A stretch of DNA of 64,000 bases, taken from the NCBI GenBank assembly GCA_026192395.1, contig WACF01000001.1:3098309-3162308 (forward strand), in the 5' to 3' direction. This DNA comes from Proteobacteria bacterium 005FR1. Lineage in GTDB: Bacteria; Pseudomonadota; Gammaproteobacteria; Pseudomonadales; Cellvibrionaceae. Each line of letters starts with the position of its first letter. Positions within the stretch are counted from its first letter, which is position 1. The position numbers and the translations under genes were made by a program. The notes beneath the pieces are model-generated. The model saw nothing but the letters and a program-made list of their open reading frames with translations, searched no databases and had not been told where the DNA came from. Below, piece after piece: positions 18,043-26,230 of the stretch.

Positions 18043-18885
18043 TCAAAGAGTCGGCACATTGAATTCGTCCAGAATCGCGCGTATCTCACTTTTGTGGCTG
18101 AACAAGACGTCGTCCAACTCCGCCTTGAGTTCGTGATCGTCCAGGCGCACGGCCATCGAGATGCTGAAGACATAGGACAACGCCGGAATGTCCACGAGGG
18201 GGGAGACCGGCGTAACAGTCAGCGGAACCTGCTGGCGGTCGGCGAAGTAGCCGCCGAGCGGACCCCAGACCACCGCGACATCCACCCTGCCGTCAGCGAC
18301 CGCCTCCACCAGCCGGGCTGGCGGATTGGCCTTGCTGTAGTCGCCGTAAACACTGAAGCCCACCACGTTGTTGATAATGCCCCGGCGACCGAGTGCGTGT
18401 GCGGGGGGACTGTTCATGCCATCGTCGCCAATCAGGTGGACGCCGACTTTCATCTCACGCAGGCCCTGATCGTCGAATGACTGCACCCGTGGCTCACTGC
18501 CCCGTCGTTGTAGAAAGATGTAGCTGGAGCGGTAATAGGCGCGCGTGGTGAGCACCATTTCGTGGCTGCTGGGCATGCCGGCAACCAGATCGCATTTTCC
18601 CGCATAGAGTGTGTTGCGAAGAAAGCCGCGACGTTGCGGCCACCAGGTGTATTCGAGCTTGCGATCGAGTGCTTCGCTGATCAGCTCAACCAAACGGTTT
18701 TCGAATCCTTCTTCCTGGCGATTGCTGAATGGCAGGTTATTGGGATCGGCACAGACCCGCAAGGCGGGCGGATGGCTACCAGCGATATCTGTTCGCGTGG
18801 CGGCGTCGGCCGCAAGCACCGGCAACGCGCCGACACTCATGAGAAGCGTGCATAGCCAAACAGGAATTACACCGCGAAGTTCCAT
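18043..18885 (-). CDS. Quinoprotein dehydrogenase-associated substrate-binding protein (MoxJ-like)
   Basis: Periplasmic protein of 280 residues with a signal peptide (VIPVWLCTLLMSVGALPVLAADA) and a type-3 solute-binding domain. It begins LRVCADPNNLPFSNRQEEGFENRLVELI, the motif of MoxJ/XoxJ-like proteins found next to PQQ alcohol dehydrogenases. XoxJ-type proteins are thought to bind partly folded dehydrogenase or help activate it. It is the first gene of the minus-strand PQQ-ABC operon, divergent from the oxidase operon. The 456-bp gap upstream carries six degenerate 16-bp repeats. Confidence 0.88.
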   Translation of the reverse strand: MELRGVIPVWLCTLLMSVGALPVLAADAATRTDIAGSHPPALRVCADPNNLPFSNRQEEGFENRLVELISEALDRKLEYTWWPQRRGFLRNTLYAGKCDLVAGMPSSHEMVLTTRAYYRSSYIFLQRRGSEPRVQSFDDQGLREMKVGVHLIGDDGMNSPPAHALGRRGIINNVVGFSVYGDYSKANPPARLVEAVADGRVDVAVVWGPLGGYFADRQQVPLTVTPVSPLVDIPALSYVFSISMAVRLDDHELKAELDDVLFSHKSEIRAILDEFNVPTL

Positions 18886-18891
18886 GCCTTA

Positions 18892-18986
18892 TCTCTTAAG
18901 TTAAGCGTCTCTTGAGTTAAGCGTCTGTTGAGCTGAGCGTCTCTTGAGTAGATCCCTCTCTTGAGTAAGTGTCTTTCGAGCAGGTG
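18892..18986. repeat. Six degenerate copies of a 16-bp tandem repeat
   Basis: The consensus TCTCTTGAGTTAAGCG repeats head to tail from 18892: copies start at 18892, 18908, 18924 and 18940, then two weaker ones to about 18986. The array begins just before the MoxJ-like gene start, in the divergent promoter region shared with the oxidase operon. The rest of this gap up to 19342 shows no gene; an AAGGAG at 19329 serves the oxidase start. Confidence 0.85.
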
Positions 18987-19341
18987 TCCGATACTTCCCA
19001 TCTTCTTCTTTGGCGCAGGCAGACCGTTCGAGCCGCTGGAGCGCCAAGTGTTCCGGCATGAGACACAAGGGACCGAGAAACCAATCGATGTTATCCGTTT
19101 TGTTGCGGGCCCACCTGAATCGAGCTTGTAGAGATCTCTTGTAATTCGCCGCTTTCTTCCTTGCAAAGATTACAGCTCAACAATTCTCTTCGCGTCACCG
19201 CGCACGACAATGGCGTCTGTAGCTGTGCTTGGCCGGGCATGGAAGTTGCTCCGCACTGTGACCATCGCAGGAGAGTCTCGGCAGCTCCAAGTCAGGTAAA
19301 ACCCCCTGGGGCTGCGTCAAGTACTGACAAGGAGCCACCGG

Positions 19342-21222
19342 ATGGCGGAAAGCGCCACGCTGCATGATCGTCTCACGGAGATATGGTCTGACCCGCCCAA
19401 CATCTATGGCAAGCTGGCGACCATCGATCACAAGAAAATCGGCAAGCGTTACATAGTCACCGCGATCGCCTTCCTGCTGATCGCCGGGCTGGAAGCGGTG
19501 TTGATGCGCATCCAGCTGATCGGACCCAACGTCGACTTTCTCTCCGCCGAAGCCTACAACCAGATCATGACCATGCACGGCACCACGATGATTTTCTGGT
19601 ATGCCGCGCCGATTCTTTCCGGTTTTGCCAACTACCTTGTGCCAATGTTGATCGGTGCAAGGGATATGGCCTTTCCGCGGCTGAACGCCTTTACCTACTG
19701 GACATTCCTGTTTTCCGGTGTGCTGCTCTACATCTCACCCTTACTGGGAAGTGCACCGCGCGGTGGCTGGTTCGCCTACGTGCCGTTTACCAATGATTTC
19801 TACTCGCCCACCATCGGGATGGATTTCTTTGCGTTTTCGCTGATGCTGCTGACCGTGTCCACCACGGCGGGCGCAATCAACCTGATCGCCACCATCTTCC
19901 GGCTGCGCGCACCCGGCATGTCCGTGGACCGGATGCCGCTGTTTCTCTGGAGTACCTCGACGACACAGTTCGTCATCGTATTTTCTTTGCCAGCACTGAC
20001 TGCGGCACTGGTGCTTCTTGAGTTGGACCGCCTGTGGGGGTTCCACTTTTATGACTCCGGTGCCGCCGGTGATCCACTGCTATGGCTGCAGCTTTTCTGG
20101 TTTTTCGGTCATCCCTGGGTGTACATCATTTTTCTTCCCGCCACTGGAATGATTTCGATGGTCTTGCCGGTGTTTTGCCGGCGACCGATCGTTGGCTATA
20201 CCTGGGTTGCCTTGGCGACAGTGCTGACGGGGTTGGTCGGTTTCGGCGTCTGGGTGCACCACATGTTCACCACGGGCTTACCGCAGGTTTCGATGGGATT
20301 CTTCAGCGGTGCCAGTATGACCATCTCGATATTCACGACGATTCAGGTTTTCGCCTGGGTGGCGACGATCTGGACCGGGCGACCCGTGTTGAAAGCGCCG
20401 ATGCTGTTTGCGCTCGGCTTCATCATTCTTATCGTCATCGGCGGCCTGAGCGGTGTGATGACCGCGGTGATCCCCTTCGATTGGCAGTTGCACGACACCT
20501 ACTTCGTGGTCGGACACATTCACTTTGTCTTGATCGGCGCAAACGTCTTTCCGGTGTTCGCGGCCCTCTATTACTGGTTGCCGAAGATGACGGGTCGCAT
20601 CATGAATGAACGACTTGCCCGCTGGAACTTCGGTCTGATGTTTACGGGCATGCTGGTGGGCTTTTTCACCATGCATATCACTGGCTTTCTCGGCATGCCA
20701 CGGCGGATATTTACCTACAGCGCCGCGTCCGGCTGGACTGTGGCGAATTTCATTACCACCGTAGGTGCGGGGATTTTCGTCATCGGTGTGCTGATCGGCA
20801 TCTTCAACTTTTTCTACAGCCGCAAGTACGGTCTGCCTGCCGGCAACAACCCCTGGAACGCGGACACGCTGGAGTGGAGCTCTACTTCGCCACCGCCGAT
20901 CTACGGTGTAGAGCGCATTCCGACCGTGGCAAGTCGGCACCCGCTCTGGGATGAACATAAGGAAGAGGACGATCCGGAAAACCGGCGCGTACTCGACGAT
21001 GGCAAGCAGACCCTGGCCACTACCGGCGTGGATGCTCACGATGGCTTTGTGGCCCGGATGCCCGGCGAAACCGTTGTTCCGCTGGTTACCGGACTCGCGC
21101 TGTTCGGGCTTTGTCTGGCCCTGCTCTTCAAACTGCTGTGGCTGGCGCTGGGCTTTGCTGTGGCCACAGCGATAGCCATTGCCTACTGGATGTGGCCGAA
21201 GGACAAGGAGTTGATTGCATGA
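19342..21222 (+). CDS. Cytochrome c oxidase subunit I, atypical
   Basis: Catalytic subunit of a heme-copper oxidase (626 residues, 12 core membrane helices plus a C-terminal extension with two more). Ligands are present: His79 and His394 for the low-spin heme, His392 for heme a3, and His257, His306 and His307 for CuB, with cross-link Tyr261. Asp108 (IGARDMAFPR) keeps the D-channel entrance. However, the motif GHPWVY has Trp259 where most A-type enzymes have Glu, and TTIQVF has Gln335 where the K-channel Lys normally is. AAGGAG lies 7 bases before the ATG. It is the first gene of an operon with subunits III and II, cytochromes and a PQQ dehydrogenase. It may be of the alternative coxN type; this is inference. 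Confidence 0.93.
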   Translation: MAESATLHDRLTEIWSDPPNIYGKLATIDHKKIGKRYIVTAIAFLLIAGLEAVLMRIQLIGPNVDFLSAEAYNQIMTMHGTTMIFWYAAPILSGFANYLVPMLIGARDMAFPRLNAFTYWTFLFSGVLLYISPLLGSAPRGGWFAYVPFTNDFYSPTIGMDFFAFSLMLLTVSTTAGAINLIATIFRLRAPGMSVDRMPLFLWSTSTTQFVIVFSLPALTAALVLLELDRLWGFHFYDSGAAGDPLLWLQLFWFFGHPWVYIIFLPATGMISMVLPVFCRRPIVGYTWVALATVLTGLVGFGVWVHHMFTTGLPQVSMGFFSGASMTISIFTTIQVFAWVATIWTGRPVLKAPMLFALGFIILIVIGGLSGVMTAVIPFDWQLHDTYFVVGHIHFVLIGANVFPVFAALYYWLPKMTGRIMNERLARWNFGLMFTGMLVGFFTMHITGFLGMPRRIFTYSAASGWTVANFITTVGAGIFVIGVLIGIFNFFYSRKYGLPAGNNPWNADTLEWSSTSPPPIYGVERIPTVASRHPLWDEHKEEDDPENRRVLDDGKQTLATTGVDAHDGFVARMPGETVVPLVTGLALFGLCLALLFKLLWLALGFAVATAIAIAYWMWPKDKELIA

Positions 21223-21839
21223 GCGTGGTGCCCGGCAGCATGCAGGATGTCTATCCGCCGACCACCCGCCCCCATGAGCGCGGGCGTGGCATTTGGGGGA
21301 TGTGGCTGTTTATCGGCACCGAGGCGATGCTGTTTGCATTGTTGTTTTTTGCTTACTTCTATCTGATGGCGTCCAGAACGCAATGGCCGCTGGAAAAAGA
21401 TCCCTCGTACAGCTACGCGCTGATTCTTCTCGCAATTCTGCTGACAAGCAGTTTTGTCGCCAGCTGGGCCGAGCGTGGCATCAAGGAGCACGGCAATCTT
21501 GGTCGGCTCAATGTGGGCCTCGGTCTCACTCTCTTGCTGGGTATTGCGTTCCTGGGTGTTCAGTACATCGAATATCAGCACAAACTGAAAGAGCTGTTGC
21601 CCACCGATCACGCCTACGGTTCGGTTTTTTACACCATTACTTCCTTACATCTGGCGCACGTGATCGTCGGCATGTTGATGCTGACCTTCGTCTTCGCTCG
21701 CGGCCTGGCGGGACACTTCAACAAGGAGCGGCATCTGGCGGTAAAGAATGCGGTGCTGTACTGGCACTTCGTCGATGTGGTGTGGATCTTTATCGTTTCG
21801 ATCATTTATCTGTCGCCGCACTTCTACGGAGGGAATTGA
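21219..21839 (+). CDS. Cytochrome c oxidase subunit III
   Basis: Membrane protein of 206 residues with the five-helix short form of subunit III. It includes GIWGMWLFIGTEAMLFALLFFAYFY (with the conserved Glu in the second turn), the YTITSLHLAHVIVGM motif with His, and a C-terminal YWHFVDVVWIFIVSIIYLSP, a strong family signature. The ATG overlaps the subunit I stop by 4 bp (ATGA). It supports proton uptake and stability of subunit I. Confidence 0.95.
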   Translation: MSVVPGSMQDVYPPTTRPHERGRGIWGMWLFIGTEAMLFALLFFAYFYLMASRTQWPLEKDPSYSYALILLAILLTSSFVASWAERGIKEHGNLGRLNVGLGLTLLLGIAFLGVQYIEYQHKLKELLPTDHAYGSVFYTITSLHLAHVIVGMLMLTFVFARGLAGHFNKERHLAVKNAVLYWHFVDVVWIFIVSIIYLSPHFYGGN

Positions 21840-22249
21840 TGACTCGTGCGATTCACGAAGAAGTCCCGAAGTCTGATAAGCGCACCAATCGGCGGCTGGC
21901 CTTCGGCGTCTTTGCCGCACCAGTTGCCTGGCTGCTGCACGAGATCATCGGGGTTTCCATCATCGGTCGTCACTGTGCGGCCGGAGCAGCCGACCTGCAA
22001 CCCTGGGCCTGGATTGCCCTGGTCCTCCTTTCGGCGGCTGCAATCGTCACAGCGGCGTCCGCAATCATAACGGCTTGGCGGGTCTTCAGAGAACGCTTCC
22101 ACGGGCAGAGCATCACTCGCGTGGAAGGCTGGAGCCGCGTTCAGTTCGTCTCCATCTTCGGCGTTTTCGTCAGCAGCTTTCTATTGCTGAACATTCTGTA
22201 TTTTTCCGTGTTGCCTTTTGTGGTGGATCCATGCGTTCGCACGATTTGA
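21839..22249 (+). CDS. Small membrane protein of the oxidase operon
   Basis: Unassigned protein of 136 residues starting MTRAIHEEVPKSDKRTNRRL. It has three predicted membrane helices (LAFGVFAAPVAWLLHEIIGV, WIALVLLSAAAIVTAASAII, VQFVSIFGVFVSSFLLLNIL). The start overlaps the subunit III stop (TGATG), and its end overlaps the next gene by about 19 bp, so it is tightly coupled in the operon. An oxidase subunit IV-like or assembly role is a guess from position. Confidence 0.75.
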   Translation: MTRAIHEEVPKSDKRTNRRLAFGVFAAPVAWLLHEIIGVSIIGRHCAAGAADLQPWAWIALVLLSAAAIVTAASAIITAWRVFRERFHGQSITRVEGWSRVQFVSIFGVFVSSFLLLNILYFSVLPFVVDPCVRTI

Positions 22250-22629
22250 AGTCAAAACTCGTTGGCGCGGGTCTGGTGGCGATGACGCTGCTGCTACTGG
22301 GCGCATGTGAAGGCGGGCGCTCCGAAATCCCTCAGGTAAGCGTACTCGGGGGCGATCCTTTGCGTGGAGCAGCCGCCATCGAGGAAATCGGTTGCGGCGC
22401 CTGCCACACCATTCCCGGCATCGACGAAGCGGAGGGCGTGGTAGGGCCGCCGCTGATGTTCTGGTCCCGGCGTTCGTACATTGCCGGCGAGGTGCCCAAT
22501 TCGGCATCGAATCTCATTCAGTGGATCATGGATCCGCACCAATTCGAGCCGGGAACGGCGATGCCGCACCTGGGCGTCAGTGAGCAACAGGCACGGGATA
22601 TCGCGGCCTACCTCTACACACTTGAGTAG
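22231..22629 (+). CDS. c-type cytochrome lipoprotein
   Basis: Protein of 132 residues with lipobox LLGAC (Cys26) and one heme-binding motif CGACH. A GTAMPHLG stretch near the C terminus gives the axial Met. It is therefore a membrane-anchored class I monoheme cytochrome c. It lies in the oxidase operon just before the PQQ dehydrogenase and is a good candidate to carry electrons from that enzyme to subunit II. The start overlaps the previous gene. Confidence 0.9.
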   Translation: MRSHDLKSKLVGAGLVAMTLLLLGACEGGRSEIPQVSVLGGDPLRGAAAIEEIGCGACHTIPGIDEAEGVVGPPLMFWSRRSYIAGEVPNSASNLIQWIMDPHQFEPGTAMPHLGVSEQQARDIAAYLYTLE

Positions 22630-22630
22630 A

Positions 22631-22655
22631 GTGAAGTGAAGTGAAGTGAAGTGAA
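22631..22655. repeat. Five tandem copies of GTGAA
   Basis: GTGAA repeats five times without error in the 69-bp gap between the cytochrome gene and the PQQ dehydrogenase gene, about 45 bp before the latter's start. It can slip and change spacing. Confidence 0.95.
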
Positions 22656-22698
22656 GCGGACCGGAAATCTGAGCAATCATCCAAGGAGCTGAACAACA

Positions 22699-24585
22699 AT
22701 GAGGGCAATGTATTCGACGGTTTTCGCCGCAATGCTGCTGAGCGCTTTTGCAAGTGCGCAGGGCCCGGTGGAGTTTGTCACCGCAGAAGGCAGCGAGATG
22801 CGCATTCCCAGAACCGATGCTGCCGGCCCGGTCGGCAAATGGTGGCTGCCAGCGCTGGACTCGGCCAACTCGCGTTACAGTCAACTCGACCAGATCAATG
22901 CCGGGAATGTCACCAGACTGGAGTCCGTGAGCAACTGGTCTACCGGAATCAATCGCGGTCACGAGGGGCAACCGCTGGTGGTGGATGACACTATGTACGT
23001 GGTGACCCCCTTCCCGAATTTTCTGCTGGCCTTCGATATCTCAAAGCCGGGCTTTGCGCTGAAGTGGAAATACGACCCGGCGCCCGACCCCACCGCGGTG
23101 GGCAAAGCGTGTTGTGATGTGGTCAATCGAGGCGCTTCGTACGCCGACGGCAAGATCGTCTACAACACCCTCGACAACCACGTGGTGGCGGTAAACGCGC
23201 AAACCGGCAAGGAAATCTGGAAAACGAAAGTGGGCAATGTGAACGAGGGGATGACACTCACCATGGCCCCGCTCATCGTCAAGGACAAGGTGATCACTGG
23301 CAATAGCGGCGCCGAACTGGGGGTGCGTGGCTGGGTAAAAGGCCTCGATCTGGATACCGGCGAGGTGGTTTGGACGGCCTATAACACCGGTCCCGATGAA
23401 GAGACCCTGATGGCAAATCCGAACTTCAAACCTTTTTATCCCAAGGATCAGGGCAAAGACCTCGGCGTAAAAACCTGGCCGCCGGAGCAGTGGCAGCTGG
23501 GCGGCTCAACGGTCTGGGGCTGGATTTCCTATGACCCGGAGCTGGATCTCTTTTACTACGGCACTGGCAACCCCGGAGTCTGGAATCCAGACATGCGCCC
23601 CGGCGACAACAAGTGGTCGATCTCCATCATCGCCCGTGACCCGGACACCGGCGAGGCCCGCTGGGCATACCAGCTCGTTCCCCACGACGCCTGGGACTAC
23701 GACGAGATTATGGAGAACATTTTGGTGGACATGCCCTGGAACGGCGAGATGCGCAAGCTGCTGATCCATCCGGGCCGCACCGGCTTTGTCTTCGTCCTCG
23801 ACCGGGAGACCGGGCAGCTGCTGTCGGCGGAAAAATTCCATCCACCGACCAATTGGGCTACCGGCTACGACCTGGATACCGGGCTGCCGCAGATCGACGA
23901 GAGTAAGCGGACTCATATGGGGCAGACCACCTACGATATCTGCCCGTCTTCGACCGGCGCCAAGGAGGTATTTCCTTCGGCGGTCTCCCCCCGTACCGGG
24001 CTGCTGTATATCCCGGCCCATAACTTCTGCATGAACTATGGTGCGATCGAAGCCAACTACATTGCCGGCACGCCTTACCTTGGGGCGGACGTCCTGATGT
24101 ACCCGGGGCCCGGCGAAAACCGCGGCGAACTGATTGCCTGGGACCCGATTCAGGCCAAGCAGGTCTGGGGCATCAAAGAGAAATATCCCCTGCAGTCCGG
24201 GGTGTTGGCCACCGCCGGCGATCTGGTTTTCTACGGTACCACCGACGGCTGGTTCAAAGCGGCGGATGCGCGTAGCGGCGAGGTGCTCTGGAAGTTCAAA
24301 GTCTCGTCGGGGATCGTCAGCAACCCCATGACCTTTACGGGCTCGGATGGTCGTCAATACGTCGCCGTGTATGCGGGGATTGGCGGCTGGGTGGGGGCAA
24401 ATGCCTTCGACCTGATCTCGGCTTCCGACCCTACTGCCGCCCTCGGGACTACCGGAGCCGCTGCCGACCTGAAGCAGGTCACCACCGCCGGGAGCACGGT
24501 TTATGTATTTGCGCTGCCCGAATCCGCCGCGCAGGCGGACACCGAAGCCGCTGCCGGCGAGACCGTCGCCGCGCAGGCGCAATAG
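22699..24585 (+). CDS. PQQ-dependent alcohol dehydrogenase, lanthanide-type signature
   Basis: Periplasmic quinoprotein of 628 residues with signal peptide and eight-bladed propeller, oxidising a primary alcohol to the aldehyde and passing electrons to cytochrome c. Active-site features: vicinal disulfide Cys138-Cys139 (GKACCDVVNRG), Glu206, Asn291 (TGNPGVWN), catalytic Asp333 and Asp335 two residues on (PHDAWDYDE). The extra Asp marks lanthanide-dependent enzymes (XoxF, ExaF, PedH), whereas calcium enzymes have Ala or similar. There is no fused cytochrome domain; a Gln/Ala-rich tail ends the protein. AAGGAG precedes the ATG. Its place inside an oxidase operon is unusual. Confidence 0.93.
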   Translation: MRAMYSTVFAAMLLSAFASAQGPVEFVTAEGSEMRIPRTDAAGPVGKWWLPALDSANSRYSQLDQINAGNVTRLESVSNWSTGINRGHEGQPLVVDDTMYVVTPFPNFLLAFDISKPGFALKWKYDPAPDPTAVGKACCDVVNRGASYADGKIVYNTLDNHVVAVNAQTGKEIWKTKVGNVNEGMTLTMAPLIVKDKVITGNSGAELGVRGWVKGLDLDTGEVVWTAYNTGPDEETLMANPNFKPFYPKDQGKDLGVKTWPPEQWQLGGSTVWGWISYDPELDLFYYGTGNPGVWNPDMRPGDNKWSISIIARDPDTGEARWAYQLVPHDAWDYDEIMENILVDMPWNGEMRKLLIHPGRTGFVFVLDRETGQLLSAEKFHPPTNWATGYDLDTGLPQIDESKRTHMGQTTYDICPSSTGAKEVFPSAVSPRTGLLYIPAHNFCMNYGAIEANYIAGTPYLGADVLMYPGPGENRGELIAWDPIQAKQVWGIKEKYPLQSGVLATAGDLVFYGTTDGWFKAADARSGEVLWKFKVSSGIVSNPMTFTGSDGRQYVAVYAGIGGWVGANAFDLISASDPTAALGTTGAAADLKQVTTAGSTVYVFALPESAAQADTEAAAGETVAAQAQ

Positions 24586-24608
24586 TGTGGTCGGGGAGAC
24601 GGGCGGCC

Positions 24609-24752
24609 ATGCCAAGTGACGGACGCATCTGGCTGTTTCCCCTGATCACGGTTCTGGTACTGGCCGCCCTTGGTGTTTACCACAGCGGCGCCGGACCCGA
24701 CGGCAATGCGTCGCCAATGACTGAGCAAGCGAAGCTGGAGAAAGCCCAATGA
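24609..24752 (+). CDS. 47-residue single-helix membrane protein
   Basis: A small open frame between the dehydrogenase and the next cytochrome encodes 47 residues with one membrane helix (IWLFPLITVLVLAALGVY) and a short polar tail. Its stop overlaps the next start by 4 bp (ATGA), which supports translation. No family is known to me. It could be a small accessory subunit of the dehydrogenase-cytochrome-oxidase complex. Confidence 0.6.
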   Translation: MPSDGRIWLFPLITVLVLAALGVYHSGAGPDGNASPMTEQAKLEKAQ

Positions 24753-25255
24753 AGCGCACAAAGGAATGGATGTCGCTCTCGGCGCTGCTGGTGCTGACCC
24801 TTCTCGCCGCCTGTGAGCGCAGGGAGGCGGAACCGGCACCCGCCGGGGCACTGCCGGAAGTGACGGGCAAGGAGGTCACCGGCAAGCTGCTGGGGCCGCA
24901 ACCGGGCCCCGACCGGCCGATTCCCAAGGCCAACAATCCTTTTCCGATGGAGCAGAACGTGCTGACCGAGGGACGGCGCCTATTCGTCTGGTACAACTGC
25001 TACGGCTGCCACGGCGGCCGTGCGGGCGGGGGCATGGGGCCGAGCCTGCGCGACGAGACCTGGCTGTACGGCGGCAAGGACCAGGACATCTACAATTCCA
25101 TCGCCGAGGGCCGCCCCCACGGCATGCCGGCCTGGGGTCCGAAGCTGCCGCAGGAACAGATCTGGAAGCTCACCGCCTACATCCAGTCTCTCGGCACGCC
25201 ATTGGAACCGAAGAAGCCGCCCGAAAATCCAGTCATGCCGACGACAGGGAGCTAG
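24749..25255 (+). CDS. Monoheme cytochrome c lipoprotein
   Basis: Protein of 168 residues with lipobox LLAAC (Cys22), a Pro/Glu-rich linker, and a cytochrome c domain with CYGCH and a later GRPHGMPAWG that supplies Met. This domain resembles the cytochrome c partners of XoxF/quinoprotein alcohol dehydrogenases. It lies between the PQQ dehydrogenase and subunit II, coupled to the small gene before it, and starts 4 bp before that gene's end. Confidence 0.9.
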   Translation: MKRTKEWMSLSALLVLTLLAACERREAEPAPAGALPEVTGKEVTGKLLGPQPGPDRPIPKANNPFPMEQNVLTEGRRLFVWYNCYGCHGGRAGGGMGPSLRDETWLYGGKDQDIYNSIAEGRPHGMPAWGPKLPQEQIWKLTAYIQSLGTPLEPKKPPENPVMPTTGS

Positions 25256-25258
25256 TCG

Positions 25259-26230
25259 ATGAAGACCCTGGAAAATCTCTTCGACTTCCCTTTCAACATC
25301 TTCGATCCCGCCGGCGTCCAGGCCGGCTGGCTGGCCAACCTCGGCTGGGTGCTGGTGGTGTTGATGAGTGTGCTGATCATCGGCATGGCGGTGCTGGTGG
25401 TCTGGGGTGCCCTGCGTCGCCGCGGCCGGCTCGAAGAGCATATGCCCATCGATGTGGATGGCGGCAAGGGCTGGATCCTGTGGGGCGGCGTGGCGCTGCC
25501 GGTGACCGTGCTGACCAGCCTCTTCGTCGTCACCGTGGTCACCCTGAATATGCTGCCCGGCGACCGCGAGGAACCGGCCCTGGCGGTGAAAGTGACCGCT
25601 CACCAGTGGTGGTGGGAGGTGGATTATCTCTATGACGACCTGCCGCAACGCTTTTCCACCGCCAATGAGATTCACATCCCGGTAGGTCAGCCGGTGCGCA
25701 TCGAGCTCATCTCCTCGGATGTGATTCACAGCTTCTGGATCCCCAAGCTGCACGGCAAAATCGATGCGATTCCCGGCCACACTAACGCGCTGATCGTGGA
25801 AGCTGAGGAGCCGGGAGTCTACCGGGGCGAGTGTGCCGAGTACTGCGGTGTGCAGCACGCCCACATGCGGTTCGTGGTGGTGGCTCAGCCGCCGGAGGAA
25901 TATCAGGCCTGGGCGGCCCGCCAGCGAGAGCCGGCTGCGCCGGTCACCGATCCGAAACTGGTGAAGGGCCGCGAGGCTTTCGAAGGCTATGCCTGCGCCT
26001 TGTGCCATAGCATCCGCGGCACCAAGGCGCGCGGCCAGGTGGCACCGGACCTCACCCACTTCGCCAGCCGCATGACCATCGGCGGCATCATGCCAAACAC
26101 CCGCGCCCGCCTGCAGGCCTGGATCGTTAATGCCCAGGCTCTCAAACCTGGTGTGCGGATGCCCACGTTGGAAGAGTTCGACGGCGAAACCCTGAACGCG
26201 CTGGCGGCCTATCTCGAGAGCCTGGAATGA
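25259..26230 (+). CDS. Cytochrome c oxidase subunit II with fused cytochrome c (caa3 type)
   Basis: Protein of 323 residues. Two N-terminal helices are followed by the CuA cupredoxin domain (HQWWWEVDY; DVIHSFWIPKLHGK with the first His; CAEYCGVQHAHM with the two Cys, Glu, His and Met ligands). A C-terminal cytochrome c domain has CALCH and a GVRMP Met. The fused heme defines the caa3 type. It takes electrons from cytochrome c and passes them to subunit I. It is placed near the end of the operon, away from subunit I. Confidence 0.95.
   Translation: MKTLENLFDFPFNIFDPAGVQAGWLANLGWVLVVLMSVLIIGMAVLVVWGALRRRGRLEEHMPIDVDGGKGWILWGGVALPVTVLTSLFVVTVVTLNMLPGDREEPALAVKVTAHQWWWEVDYLYDDLPQRFSTANEIHIPVGQPVRIELISSDVIHSFWIPKLHGKIDAIPGHTNALIVEAEEPGVYRGECAEYCGVQHAHMRFVVVAQPPEEYQAWAARQREPAAPVTDPKLVKGREAFEGYACALCHSIRGTKARGQVAPDLTHFASRMTIGGIMPNTRARLQAWIVNAQALKPGVRMPTLEEFDGETLNALAAYLESLE

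Noticed and set aside
18892-18986. CRISPR array
   Set aside because: The repeats are 16 bp, head to tail and without spacers, and no cas genes are near.
18867-19166. A possible gene of 99 residues in the repeat region
   Set aside because: Its sequence is simply the translation of the 16-bp repeats, with no start signal.
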